Assembly (NCBI GenBank): GCA_965112735.1
Contig: OZ218950.1
Location: 7,130,001-7,194,000, forward strand
DNA: 64,000 nt
Direction: 5' to 3'
Source of the DNA: Phaeosaccion multiseriatum
Lineage: Eukaryota; Ochrophyta, other classes
The position numbers were made by a program, and so were the translations under genes. The notes below the pieces were generated by a model. It made no database searches. It saw nothing but the letters and a program-made list of their open reading frames with translations, and had not been told where the DNA came from. Shown in pieces: positions 36,655 through 48,141 of this stretch; within the stretch, counting starts at the first letter, position 1; the number at the start of each line of letters is the position of its first letter.

Positions 36655-38780
36655 GAGGAGGAGGAGGAGGAGGATGGTGATGATGAGGATGAGGGGTGGC
36701 ACTACGAGAGAATGCGAGCAAGGCGCGTGGGGTCAAGCATTTGCCTACTGGAGGATGAGCGGCCGGACGTTGTGGGGCTGTTGGACCTCTCGCACAGCTC
36801 ACAGGTTGACGACGCCGACGAAATCGCGCACCTCTTTGAAGATGATGTGGACTTGGAGCCCGTTGCAGCAGCCGCTGTGGGTGCGGTGACTGGCGCGACG
36901 GAAACGCACGCACACACACAGGCGGCAGAGGGAACGACGGAGGAGAAGGCGTCGGGAGGGCAAGGCGGAGGCGGAGGCGGAGGGGAAGGGGCAGGCCAGG
37001 GACCACGGGAGGGGGTGGGCAGTCCTCTCTTTCGGAGGGGTCTGCAGCGGCGCAGAAGCAGGAGCTACGGGAGCGTTTCCGACCACGACGGTGACGCCTC
37101 AGCAGCTGTTGGGTCTTGGAGGAGGGGCAGTGCGAGCGCTGCAATGGGAGCGGCGCAAGGCACTAGCACGACTCGACGCGTTCGCCTCAGCGGCAATGTG
37201 GTGGACCTTGCTGTAACCGCTCCCGGCACGGAGGAGGGGAGGCGAAGTTCCGAGTCGACATTCGGGCACGATGCTCGGAAGGGGGTTCGGTTCCTGCACG
37301 AACGGGGTGGAGGGGGTAGTGGCGGGGTGGGAGGGGGAGGTGTAGGGGTATATGGGGCAGGGTCGGCGGCGAAGAGCAAGGGCACCATAAGGAGAGCTTC
37401 GGACCTGCAGGCAGGGGAGGTCACGCCGTCCGATCGAGGAGCAGGAGAAGGTGGAGGGGGAGGGGGAGGGGGAGGAGGGGCGGCGGAGGCAGTGGTGGTG
37501 GTGGCGGGTGAGGCAGGCCCTCTGCAGCAGCTCACGGACGAGCAACTCGTGGCGGTGGAGGGGCGTGTGCTGCACACCGGGGAAGGGGGTAGGGGCGAGC
37601 ACGTCAACGCTACAGACAAGAACACTGCCATCGTTATCTGGGTGGGCATCAATTTGTGAGTGGGGCTTGCTTTTGCTTCTGCTTCTGGCCTCTTTTTGCT
37701 TGGGGTAGGGGAGGAGGCTTGCTTGCTTGCTGGCTTGTTGGCTTGGGGTAGGGGAGGAAGAGGACGGAGGACCCACGCAAGGCTGCTTACCAGTCTCATA
37801 TTCCTTGGTGTTGGGCTGCTTGGGGTAGGGGAGGAGGGAGGACCCAAACTTACTCACCACTCTCTCCTCTTGCCCGGCACACTGCGACTGTCCCTATTAT
37901 GCAAAGTCTCGCGGAAGTTGTTGATACGCGCAGCTTTCTTCTGACACCCCCTCTTATCTCCGTCTCTCTCTGCCTCCCTCCCTCTCCCTTCCTCTCTTTC
38001 CGCCTCCCTCCCTCTCCCTCTCCTTCTGCCTCCCTCTCTCTCAACACTTCATATCGCATTCATCGGCCGCACAGCGACGCTATTCCAGAGTCCCTCGTGG
38101 TGAGTGCATGTATGTGTGCCAGTTGTGCAAGGCAGGCGCTGGATTCGACTGTCGAGTCCATCACTGCCATCCAGTGCTGACTAGCCCCCCCCCCCCCCCC
38201 TGCCCACAGATCGGCTTTATTGTGGCCTCGGGAAAAGGCTCAGATGCCCTTGTACTTGTGCTGGGCGTGTTCCTGAGCAACTTCCCTGAGGTAAGGAGGG
38301 AGGGAGACTAGAGAGAGAGAGAGGAAGGGAGGGAGGGAGGGAGGGAGGAGGAGAGGGAGGGGAGCGAGGAGGGAGAGAAGGAGGGAGAGAGAGAGAAGGG
38401 GGCAGGGAAATAGAGGGCAAGGCATCCACCTCACATCTGTGCATACATCTCCTCCCCCCCTCCCCTCGCAGGCCATGAGCTCCGCCGCCACGATGAAGTC
38501 AACAGGCATGAGCAGCAAAGCCATCATGCTCATGTGGAGCAGCACTGCTATAATGACCGGCTTGGGGGCGTGTCTAGGAGCTGCCATCCTCCCCGACGAC
38601 CCCTCCGGCACCTTCGATCTGTTGGTGGAGGGCCTTCAGGGCTTGGCTGCAGGAGCTATGCTTACCTTGACGGCTCAGACCATGCTTCCTCACGCCTATC
38701 ACTACGCCGAGCAGTGGACCGGCCTGGCCACGCTTGCAGGCTTCCTCAGCGCGCTGCTGGTCAAGCTCGTGCCGGTGTGA
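31055..38780 (+). CDS. ZIP-family metal transporter with cyclic-nucleotide-binding-like domains in the TM3-TM4 loop
   Basis: Sixteen exons: 31055-31084, 31302-31502, 32169-32266, 32502-32601, 32919-33044, 33281-33651, 33860-34283, 34424-34545, 34901-34939, 35118-35267, 35533-35620, 35993-36130, 36368-37655, 38075-38099, 38210-38290 and 38472-38780; about 1196 residues. TM1-TM3 (residues 11-120): AFLWGLLSSSSLVVGAAIAL, VLMAFGAGALLFALSIELFG, SVLVMASSAALGGVIFVAMD. CNBD-like 1: FKPGEVIQ, LFIVMSGSVHIVF, VFGEMSLVCGRPVNCVALAA, CLMIDRRHIDRFF. CNBD-like 2: YAKGDVLYNE, LWVVCQGGVRLC. Then a 430-residue Gln/Glu/Gly/Ser-rich exon. The ZIP half returns with WVGINFDAIPESLVIGFIVA (TM4), VFLSNFPEAMSSAATM (TM5), LQGLAAGAMLTLTAQTML and a last helix. 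Phases agree except at a 17-G run (34203-34219), where one base must be gained or lost. The TM4 His of classical ZIPs is Asp here, but both PE pairs are kept. Role inferred: divalent-metal transport modulated by a cytosolic sensor. Confidence 0.72.
35621..35870 (+). repeat. Minisatellite in intron 11 of the ZIP-CNBD gene
   Basis: Imperfect repeats of GTAGAGGTATATGGGCAGG with GTACTTGTGCAGGGCA variants. The block that starts GGACC(G/A)(C/A)GGAGTCTACTCGG and continues into the exon end and donor is itself duplicated, at about 35580-35640 and 35680-35730. Each copy offers a possible GTAGAG donor, so alternative splicing is possible. Confidence 0.75.
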
Positions 38781-38784
38781 TGGT

Positions 38785-38803
38785 GCGATGATGATGATGA
38801 TGG

Positions 38804-38868
<65 letters not shown>

Positions 38869-38882
38869 TGATGATGTGATGG
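38785..38882 (+). repeat. (GAT)n microsatellite after the ZIP-CNBD stop codon
   Basis: About thirty GAT units with rare GGT interruptions. Confidence 0.95.
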
Positions 38883-39400
38883 GGTCATACAGGGTTATTT
38901 GGGATCATGTGGGGTCCTGTCGTGGGGAGGGTGTCTGTCTCTGCTCCTCTTAAGTGGTGAGGGTGTGTCCTCCTCCTCCTCCTCCTCCTGCTTTAGGCGC
39001 GCGAGATGGCAGCAGATGGAGAGGCAGCTCACTCACGCAGAGTGAATGAGAGAGCAGCAGCATAGAGCAGCGGCAACATGACCCACGGCACGCAGAGCTC
39101 TGCAGGTAGTGAAGTAGTGAGAAGCGGCACACACGCTCCTCGACAGTTACTTAACAGTTACTTAACAACACGCAATTGTCTCGAAGAGGGCACACCGTTC
39201 GTGCGTGCCCCGTGGAGGACGAAGCTCAACAAATACAACTTCAACATCAACAATACAACTACTTACTCATCAACAATACAATAACTTACTCATCATTTCG
39301 TATGGGACATCTTCGTGGAGCGAGCCAGTTAACAGTTGCAGTTTCGCAGGTTTTGTAACTGACTAAGGCTAGCCCTGCCACTCCAGCCACTCCCCAGGCA
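38883..39400. other. Intergenic spacer
   Basis: A (TCC)n patch at 38970, short duplications (ACAGTTACTTAACAGTTACTTAAC near 39143; CAACAATACAA near 39250-39285). No gene seen. Confidence 0.4.
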
Positions 39401-39580
39401 ATATGGCTTGAAACGAGAGATCGGTTCGACACAGGGTTATGGCTGATACAAGGTATCAACTTTGTACCGATGGGGAGCACCGACGAGTTGGAGGGATACG
39501 ACCTCGGGGGCTAAGTCCCCGGGGGCGGGTGAAATGTTACTTTTAGGCAAACCATAGATGGCACTTAAGGGGGCTATCCT
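39401..39580 (+). mobile_element. 3'-end fragment of the non-LTR-like element
   Basis: Aligns with 45790-45965: GATCGGTTCGACACAGG, GGTATCAACTTTGT, CGACCTCGGGGGCTAAGT and the untranslated tail ATAGATGGCACTTAAGGG. It is 5'-truncated and keeps both the end of the reading frame and the 3' tail. Confidence 0.85.
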
Positions 39581-40049
39581 CCTTTGACTTGAGACTGCAC
39601 CCTTCCCTTGCCTTGCTTGGAGGGAGTGTGGCTTGGAGGGGTTCCTTCCCTTGCCTTGCTTGGAGGGAGTGTGTGTGTGTGGCTTGGAGGGGTGAGGCAC
39701 ACGTGCTCGACGTGCGCTTCTTCCACAGGCCCAACGACGCGGGTGTAGAGCTGTGGAGCGGAGTGATGGGAGAGACACAGCCGGAAGCTCAAGCTCAAGG
39801 CCGACAGCCAAGGCAAGCTGCACAGCCAAGGCAAGCTGCTTGCAAGGGACAAGACACCTCATCCTGTCCTCCTCGTCCTTGCCTCGCTTCACGAGGACTA
39901 CATCCAGTCGGCCCTGGTCAGTCAACCTTCCCTCCTGCTGCTCATGCTGCTCTTCCTGTCCGTCCGTCCGTCTGTCCAGCTGGCCATGGCCTGTCGCCGC
40001 CCGCCCCCCCTCCCCTCTAGCTAGGCCCCTTCTTCCTCCTGCCCTCCAG
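39581..40049. other. 3' spacer of the LOG-like gene
   Basis: It contains a twofold repeat of CTTCCCTTGCCTTGCTTGGA with (GT)n, GCCAAGGCAAGCTGC duplications (39805-39840) and CTAGGCCCCTCCTTCCTCC-type duplications (40020-40070). No gene seen. Confidence 0.4.
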
Positions 40050-40337
40050 CTAGGCCCCTCCTTCCTCCTGCAGGAGCGTCAGAGGCACGTCTGCGAGGCG
40101 TCTGCTCTGCTCGGCGCTGGAGCGGCGATGTCTCCACGCACGACACTCTGCACGGCGCTTTTTTCGGCCACCCGGCACTGCTGGCACTGATGACACTGGC
40201 ATGGGCATGGGCGAGCTGTGGCGGCGGCTGCCGGACTGGGAAGGAGGTAATGGAGCGTCATCACAGGACGCATCTTGCCCTGCCCCATGCAATGCCTCTG
40301 CCTCTACACCTGTTGCGCCTCCTCGCCCCTCCTCCTC

Positions 40338-40388
<51 letters not shown>

Positions 40389-43300
40389 GCTCTCTGTCGC
40401 AGGGGCAGAGGGTCCGCTCAGTTGGGGCTCGGCCTTCTTCGCCCCGCTTTGGTCCCCCCCCTCCGCCTCCGCCTCCTCTTGAGCCGCCCAAAACACTTTC
40501 CACGCATCTTCGATGTTCGGGTACACTTTGTTGTGTTGGTCATGATGCAAGTGGCACAAAGAGAGCATGCGGGAGTCAGCTTACCAGGTCAAGGCCTCGC
40601 TCACAACAAGACAGAGAGCGGATCGACTGAGGGAGAGAGAGAAATCTTTGATAGATTACGATAGCGTCACTTTCCTTCCCTTCTTTCTCTTGAGCATACC
40701 TGCCAAGTATTCTCTCTCCAGGTCCGCTTGCGAGTGTAACGGCAAGCCCCTCTCGGCCACGAAGGTCCTGACCCTCTGTACCACGTCCATCACGCTGTCC
40801 GTCTTGGCCAGGCGCCCGGCCATGGGACGGCCTCGGCTGTTCACCTCCAGCGCAGAGAAGATCAGGCTCTTGTCCCAAAACTCGCTTCCTGCAGGGAGGA
40901 GGGGTCGAGGGTGGGGGCGTACGTGCGTGCGTGCGTTGTTGACATACTAGGCAGTCCGAGGACTGAATCGCACACTTCCCTCTTCGCCTCTCTCCATCTG
41001 TCCCTCCTTCCCTCTCCCTCACCTCCCCCTCGCCCCCTCCCCCCTCCCCCTCCCCCTCCTTACCCCCCTCTCTCTCACTCTCCCTCTCCCTCGCTCAGCG
41101 CACCATAGAAAATCATGGGTATCTCCTCTCCTGACTCCGAATAGTGATTGCGGCACGCGGCCTGGAATACTTCCTGTTCGAGACAGGGGACAACATTTCA
41201 GTTTGAGTTTTGATGTGTTAGCGGGGAGGCAGTTTCAGTTTGGATAGGCCTCCCGTGCAGGAGAGGGAAGAGAGCAACATAAAGTAAAGCAAAGGGCCAC
41301 GTCTTGCCTGCCTGGTTCCGGCGGCTCCTGGGAAGTACACGATGCCGGCGTTGCCGATTGCGATCAAGCCGTCTTCTCTTACGGCGTTGGAGAACATCTT
41401 GGCATGCCAGCTTGGAAACAGGGAGGGCGGCTCGTGGCCGTAGAAAAAGCTGGGGGGAGGGGGGCGGAAGGAGGAAGAGATACATAGCGTACGCCATTTG
41501 TTGCATGGGGATGGGTCGTCACTGCGGAGGCAGTCAGGTGTCTGTCAGTCATTTAGTCAGTCGGGCTTGACGCCGTCAGTCAGTCAGTCAGTCAGTCAGT
41601 CAGTCAGTCAGTCAGTCAGTCAGTCAGTCAGTCAGTCAGTCAGTCAGCCAATCAGTTAGTTAGTTAGTTAGTCAGTCAGTCAGTCAGTCAGTCAGTGTCA
41701 GTCAGTCAGTCAGTCAGTCAGTCAGTCGGGCCTAAGGCTTGAAGGGGGGGAGGGAGGGCTGTTTATCAATCGATGGATCTTGCCAAGGAGTGTCGGGAGT
41801 TGAGGAGAGCGTTGCATCCCGTTCAGCTTCAGTTTCAGTTTCAGTTTGCCTGGCCCATCACTCACGTTGGGAAGCCCAAGCTTGCCTGCCATGTGGGGAC
41901 CCCGTACTTTTCGATGACCCTCTGCGGGGTTTCCGTGTCGAGATACTCGTGCTCGGGCCTCTCTCCGCCCTGCAGGGCCATCATTTGCAGGGCGTCCTCA
42001 AGCTCGTCCTCAGAGCGATGGCACATGTACGCCCCCAGGTTGGTCGCTTCCATGCTGCCCGGCCCCCCCCCAGTCGCCACAACCAACCCCGCTTGGGCCA
42101 ACAAGTACCCCAACTTAGCGGCCACCGCATAGTCCTGACACCACGCAGTCGGAGAGAGGAAGTCAGCGAGGCGGCCCTGACTGCAATTGTGAACTACTTC
42201 GTAGTACAACGAGTAGGACTTCCCTCTCCTCCTCTCTCTCGTGTAGACTCATTCTGCCTAGCTAGCTACTCACCGGTGACGCTCTTGATACGGCGTGTCC
42301 CCCCATCACCACGATCACACTCTGTGGAGGGAGGGAGCAAGAGAGGGAGGGAAGGAGGGAGGGAGGGGGGGAGGGAGAGAGAGAGAGAGGGAGGGAGGGA
42401 GGGAGGGAGGGAGAGAGGCAGTCAAGCAGAGAGGGAGGCAGGGAGGACGGAGTGCAGGGATTCCGAGCTTAGACATTAAGAGGCAGGGGCATTCGCACGG
42501 CACTGCCTGCATTAGCTCACGCACGCACCTTCCCTTCGAGATAGTCTGAGCACCAGGGGGGCGGGGTGCCGGGCAGGGAGGGAGGGGGGGGGGGGGAATG
42601 TGCGGGGTGAGAGCGTGAGAGTGAGAGGGACGAACGACGACAACCCCCAGTCACCAGTCACAGAGCGAGTGAGGATAAGCACTTGTTTTCGTTTTTCGAC
42701 TCACCGTACAGGGCGTCTCGAATAGAGAAGTCGTGCATCGATTGCATAATGGTGCTGGGGCAGAGGGGCAGAGAGGGGCGACAAGCAGCACCAGCAGCGG
42801 TGAGTCTCTCTCACAGAGCCTTTCTCTCTCGCTCTCTCCTTCTCCCCCACCCTCTCTCTTTCTTTCTCTCCATCCGTCCCTCCCTCCCTCTCTCCCTCCT
42901 CCCCCCCCCCCTTCTCTGCCCATCCAATGCGGGGGTCCTCTACAATACCAGGCCTACCATTTGATGTCCTTCTCTTCCTTGTACCACTTGTACATGGCCT
43001 TGTCTCGGGCCTGCAGCTCGGGGTTCCTGCGCAGACAAAAACGTCGAGCTCAGCCAGGCACATCAATCTCTTGCTTTCTTTGCTCTCTTATCTTTCTTCT
43101 TTCTCGTCAGTCACCTGTACATGTGAGCGCGGATGGGCAAGAATGGGAGCCCTTCGGAGGGGGCCAGAGGGGGCACGAACACACACACACACACACACAC
43201 GAAAGAGATAGAAGATGGAGGTAAGAGAGAGAGAGAGAGAGAGAGGGCTCTTGGCAGGGGTGACTCGAGAGCACCTGAGCTGCATTGAATGATGTTTCAC

Positions 43301-43844
43301 TCACCCCGGGGCTGCATCACCACAGAAGCCCCCGCCTGCTCCAACTCTAGCTTGCTGGTGTAAGAGGGAAGGAGGCATCCCCACAGAGTTGCCTTCGACC
43401 AGTCTAGAAAAGCCCACACCTCTTGTTCCATCTGAGTGACAGCAGCAGCCAGCAGTGAGCGGACGTTACGCGCGAGACTCATCGAGCCAATGAAACGGCA
43501 GAAGGGTCAACCGAGGATACACAACCTTGGAGAGATCGACTTGTTGGAGCACCCATCCTGACAGAGCCTTCTTGCCGGATTGGGGATCCCTCTCGAGCCC
43601 TCCGACCTGGGGAGAAGCAGAGACATTGGTGCTGCTTGTTATTCTTTCGGGTGCATAGTTAGAGGTATCCCAGTATACCCCCAGCAACAAGCCGGCAGCC
43701 ACCAGCCAGTACCCCAGGGCCCGGAGGGTGGGGGGAGCTCGCCCATCGCGCACACAGAAGTACCTTCTCCTCAAATTCCTCTATCGTTTCGATCTCGTAT
43801 TCTTGATTAGAGCCCTCGAACGTGGTCTTAATGATAGATTCCAT
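40050..43844 (-). CDS. LOG/SLOG-like Rossmann-fold nucleotide-binding protein with Gln-rich C-terminal extension
   Basis: About twelve exons. Well-placed ones: 43844-43764 (MESIIKTTFEGSNQEYEIET), 43026-42958, 42754-42705, 42321-42274, 42134-41866, 41449-41308, 41173-41104, 40888-40700 and 40579-40050. Others, near 43600 (LSGWVLQQVDLSK), 43430-43310 (ATLWGCLLPSYTSKLELEQA) and 42570-42540, are less certain. Core motifs: SVIVVMGGHAVSRAS, DYAVAAKLGYLLAQAGLVVA then TGGGPGSMEATNLGAYM, FYGHEPPSLF, NAVREDGLIAIGNAGIVYF and PGAAGTRQEVFQAACRNHY. The last is the PGGxGTxxE site of LOG proteins with Ala for the second Gly. LOG enzymes release cytokinin bases from nucleotides; long relatives are of unknown use, so the substrate is open. 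The intron after GTRQ starts GC (41307-41306), a GC-AG intron. The C-terminus has a poly-Gln run of about 17. Confidence 0.78.
40339..40385 (-). repeat. (CAG)n poly-Gln tract in the LOG-like gene
   Basis: About 16 CTG triplets on the + strand, read as CAG on the coding strand, followed by a short Glu run. Confidence 0.9.
41575..41728. repeat. (CAGT)n microsatellite in an intron of the LOG-like gene
   Basis: About 35 CAGT units with TTAG and CAAT interruptions. Confidence 0.95.
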
Positions 43845-43994
43845 TGATCTGGTCTGTTGTGGCTATATATATTATTGATCTGGTCTGGTGTATTTCTCGA
43901 TTGAAAAGCGAGTTTCAAGGTGAAGTTTGCGCGTTGGTTATTCGTTTCCACCTGTGACTCCATTTTTCCCACTTGACTTGTCCTGGCAGGGGCG

Positions 43995-45911
43995 ATGCAA
44001 GCCCTCCCCTTCGCCCTCAGGGAGGTGGGACCGCGGAGCAGACAGGCCCTGTCCCAGTGTGGGCAGGGACCCAACGGATACCATATCCGAGTCATCCACA
44101 CAGCAGCACGTGTCTTTGACCAACTCCCCAGCGCGCCCAAGGCAGACGCAGCCCAAGGTGCTCTCAGTCAACAGGAGCGCTTCCTCAAGTCCCTTCCGCG
44201 AGGATGGGCTGTGTTGCTCGCCCACGGCCACATCAGCAGACCGGAGGCCCTTCTCCTCCCCAAGGGGGGAGGCTTGCTGCCAGGGGCGCTCGGGCCCACA
44301 TACTGTGACCTCCCCCCATGGGCAATCACAGCATCCCTGTACAGCGCGGCGCCAATCATCTCCCACCTCAGTGACAACAGATGGAGAGAACCATGGCTGA
44401 TCACCACGCTCTTCCCGGAGAGAGACGACACCCCAGAGCATGAAGGGCACACACCTGTCAGAGGCAGAGGGGACCAGCCGGCTGCGAGTGATGCCCCCGG
44501 GGGGGATGTGATACAATCTGGGGGTGAAGGAGCAGACTTAAGCGAAGGTGATAATGTTGGGGCCGCAGGGATACACCCTGGGGTGGGTGCGGAAGGGCGC
44601 GACGCGGCTGCAGGGCAGCAGGGGACCGCAGATGGACCAACCTCTGATAGCGCGGCAGACCCAGGGGGGGGGAGTGATGAAGACCCACAGGGTGAAAGTG
44701 ACGAAGACCCAGATGGTGGCAGTGACGCAGCCCCTGAGGATGAGCATGACGTGGAACCAGGCGGTGGTGATGACGATGATGAGGACGGCCGGCCACGCTG
44801 GCGGTCAGAGGAGACCAAGATGTTGGACGAGGGAGGACCCTCCATTCCACACAGCCGACACGGAGAGCGGCGAGGCGCCCAGAAGCGTTACACCAAGCTC
44901 CTCACGTCGAAGGCGAGGGCGGACTTCTTGGATCGATTAAAAGCCATCCCACAGCAGGTCCAACGGGAGAAGTACCTGGCCAGAGCCCTCAGCCACAGCG
45001 TGAAAGGTGCTGGTGCGTGGCTCCACCTTCAGCCGACCAGGACGGCAGGGGGAGCACCACTCCACCTCACCGACGCCGAGCACAAGAGTGCCATTCGGCG
45101 AAGACTTGGCTTTGACCCCACCTACAGCAAGGACTGTCATAAGTGCCCTAGCAAGGCGCTGACGGAGGGGCACATCATCACCTGCACGAAGACGGGGCTC
45201 AGCACACCCCAACACGACGCTGTGCAGAAGGCACTTGTCGCCCTGCTGAAGAGCGAGGGCCTGGGCAGAGGGATAGTCCAGAACACCAGCTTCCCCTTCT
45301 TCATGAGGGCAAGAACGGTCACCCCGCGACGAGGGAGAGGGGGGAGCAACGCCGTGAGAGGTGACGCCCACGTGGCCAAGCAGATGGAGATGGACATCGT
45401 GACTCCCCCCAGGATGTTTGAGCTTCCATCCGATCATGAATATGGGGACGGCCACAAGTCCCTCATGATCGACGTCACGCTCACGGATGCCACCAACATT
45501 ACCAATCGGGCCAAGGCATCGAAGGAGGCACTCGCTGCAGCCAAGAAGGCTGAAGCAACCAAGCGCACCAGGTATGGTGTGCCACATGGAGGCATGGAGG
45601 GCCAGGGTGGAGACATCCACTATGACCCCACGAGGTATCATCTCGTCCCTTTTGGGATGGAGCAGCAAGGTGCATTTGGCCCGTCAGCACAGATGTTTAT
45701 CAAAACACTCGCCACCCACATGGCTGGGGGGCACGAACATCTTGACACGAGGGCTTACGCGAGAGCTGTTTGCGTCATTCGGCGACGATTAGCCGTAGCG
45801 CTCCAGAGGGCCCGACACGAACGATCGGTTCGACACAGGATCCTGGCTGGTATCAACTTTGTTCCAATGGGGAGAACTGATGAGTCAGAGGGACACGACC
45901 TCGAGGGCTAA
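43995..45911 (+). mobile_element. 3' part of a non-LTR retrotransposon-like ORF (no reverse transcriptase core)
   Basis: An open frame of 638 codons, TAA 45909-45911. The N-terminal 250 residues resemble the tail of an RT polyprotein and include an acidic region. Then GAGAWLHLQPTR, a RRRLGFDP segment and CHKCPSKALTEGHIITC (CxxC...H...C), followed by QHDAVQKALVALLKSEG and SLMIDVTLTDATN. These are typical of the region after RT in algal and protist LINE proteins, where a Cys/His knuckle and a nuclease-like HD/PD-D fold are expected. The RT palm (YxDD) is absent, so this is a 5'-truncated copy or a piece kept as a gene. At least four other fragments of the same family lie in the window. The tail continues to about 45985 (ATAGATGGCACTTAAGGG). 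Confidence 0.7.
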
Positions 45912-46107
45912 GTTCCCCGGGGCGGTGAGACATTACTTTTAGACAACCATAGATGGCACTTAAGGGTGTAATATATATTATACTTGACTTGTTGAGCTTG
46001 TTCAGGGAGCTGCACGCCCACCACGATAGACTGCTGCTGCTGCTGAGTAGCGGCAGCAACAGGCAAAAACTACCTCCGGAGGCTTCCTTCGGAGAGATGT
46101 TCCTCAA

Positions 46108-47384
46108 ATGATTGAAGGGAAGAACTCGCGTGCTCACATCATGGTTCCCATTATAAGTCTGAAATGCCTGCTGGAGGAACCGGTTGAGGCCGAATCGGAA
46201 AATGGGATCGGAGCAGGAGTGGCGGAGAAAGCCAGAGAATGGGACGAGATCATGACAGAAGTGGGTTTTGTAGTGGTGGTAGACCATGGTGTGCAGCAGG
46301 AGGTGATGGACTGCATGTTCAGGGCCAGCAAAGGTAGGCGAGGCGCTTGGCTTTCCATCCCAATTCTGCGTCCCTCCTCCTTGACTTGGCTGACAGTGTC
46401 CGTCCTCGTGTCCACTCTGCCGCCCTGATGCGTGTGTGCCTCCACTCAGAGTTCTTCAAGAGGCCTCCTGAAGAGAAGGTACGGGCAAACTACTCCTGTC
46501 CTTGTGTGTGTTTGTGTGTGTGTGCGTGTGCCCAGGACGGCTCTCACCTCTCCCCCTTCGTGTCTCTTGCCTCTGTCTGGTGTTCCTCCCTCTCTCTGTT
46601 CTACCTTCAGGCCCAATTTAACTATGGGCCCTACGGCAACGCCAGGGGGGGCTTCACGGCTCAGGGAGTCGAGGCGGTGGCGAGGTCCAACGGAGGAGAC
46701 TCAAAAGATGCCCCACCCGACCTGGTGGAGAGCTACGTGTTACGCTCTAGCTGCTTGATGAAGCAGACTGGGGAGGGCTCAGAGGACGACGGCCACCCTG
46801 ACCACCCGGCAGAGCTGTTTCGCGCCGCCAGGGAGTACGCGGCTCAGCTCGAGCGCCTCTTGCAGCGGATACACCATCTCAGCGCCAGGGGTTTGGGCCT
46901 CGCGGATGTGACCTTCTTCGACGACTTCTACGGCCCAGGCCCAGGCAATGCCAATATACTGAGGCTGGCCTACTACCCAGCTGTGGCCGAGGTCCTGCCG
47001 CGGCAGCAGAGGTACGGGGCCCACACAGACTACCAGGGTTTGACCCTCCTGGCGTTGGAGGACGAGGACCAGTGCCTTGAGGTGTGGCTCCAGGAGCGGT
47101 GGCAGAGGGTCGAGTGTCCTCGGGGAGGCATCGTCGTCAACGTTGGGCAGCTCTTCACCACCTGGACGAAGGGAAAGTGGCCCTCCACGCTGCACCGAGT
47201 GGTGCCCGCCAGTCCAGGGGTCGAACGCTTCTCGCTCCCCTTCTTCACCGGCCCTTCATTCGGCGCCACCATCTTCCCCATTGGGAGCGACGCTTCTGAC
47301 CCGAGCAATGGCGTCAACACTGAAGAGCACCTCATGGCCCAGCTCAGAGCCACCAATACGAAGAGCGAAGAGCTGACGAGCTGA
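46108..47384 (+). CDS. 2-oxoglutarate/Fe(II)-dependent dioxygenase (isopenicillin-N-synthase-like)
   Basis: Three exons: 46108-46333, 46450-46478 and 46611-47384, about 342 residues. VPIISLKCLLEEP and EVGFVVVVDHGV are the N-terminal DIOX_N pattern; EFFKRPPEEK crosses exon 2. The catalytic core has the Fe ligands in YGAHTDYQGLTLLAL (HxD) and WPSTLHRVVP (distal His), and RFSLPFF (RxS, 2-oxoglutarate). INVGQ-like IVVNVGQLFTTWTKGKW is also family-typical. A second start at 46141 (MVPIISL) is possible. The substrate cannot be read from sequence; relatives act on hormones, flavonoids or small acids. Confidence 0.9.
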
Positions 47385-48141
47385 CGAGCTGACAGGTGCT
47401 GGCCACTGCGTCAAAGAACGGCGTACAGCGTGGACAGCACACCGGCCAATTTGACGAGAGACTTGCGTGGGGCCGAGCACGTGGACAAGCCGTACTGTAA
47501 GTCAGCCATTTTTGAGGGGGGGTTTGGCGGTTTTTTGCGATGGCGGGAAGGAGAGAGGGTCAGAGGGAGTGCGAGAGAGACAACAAAGCAGAGACATGAT
47601 GAGGCGAGCGAGTAGCACGTAGGCAAGACAGAACGCAGGCATGACTGTAAATAATTGACTTGTATATATATACATACTCACCCACAGGACGAGTACTACT
47701 ATGATGGTCTTCGCCTTGTCCTGTACAGCAGAACCCGCCTGGCTGCTTGGCCGTGGACCGTGATGACCGATGGTACCGTGGTTGGTGGTTGGTCCGCTGA
47801 TCCCCCGGCCAGCAAAGAGAGCCCCAGCTGATGATGAAGGAGGGAAGGAGGAGGGGGTGGAGGATTTAGCCCCAGCGGGAAGCAGCGACGTGCCTGAGGA
47901 GGTGTTGGTTGTTTAGTGTGTGAGGATATGAGAATGTGGACTGTGAATTTCAGTTCTTGGGCCTCTCCACCCGTTTACAACAATTTCTATCCAAGTGCCA
48001 AACAATTGCCTCCAGCATTTGCCCACAGCGAGGCTGACCCGGAAAGAGCGGTAGAACAGAGAGGAGAGGTAGTAGCGAGGGACACAGGCTGGGCGGCGGC
48101 CCTCGCTTCCTCCAGGCAGCGGTGCACTCCTGCTGGTGGCG
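47385..48141 (+). other. Intergenic spacer
   Basis: 3' UTR of the dioxygenase and 5' flank of UNC119. ATATATATACATA at 47664 is the only AT-rich patch. I see no further gene. Confidence 0.4.

Noticed and set aside
41570-41730. CRISPR-like array
   Set aside because: It is a simple (CAGT)n microsatellite without spacers, in a eukaryotic intron.
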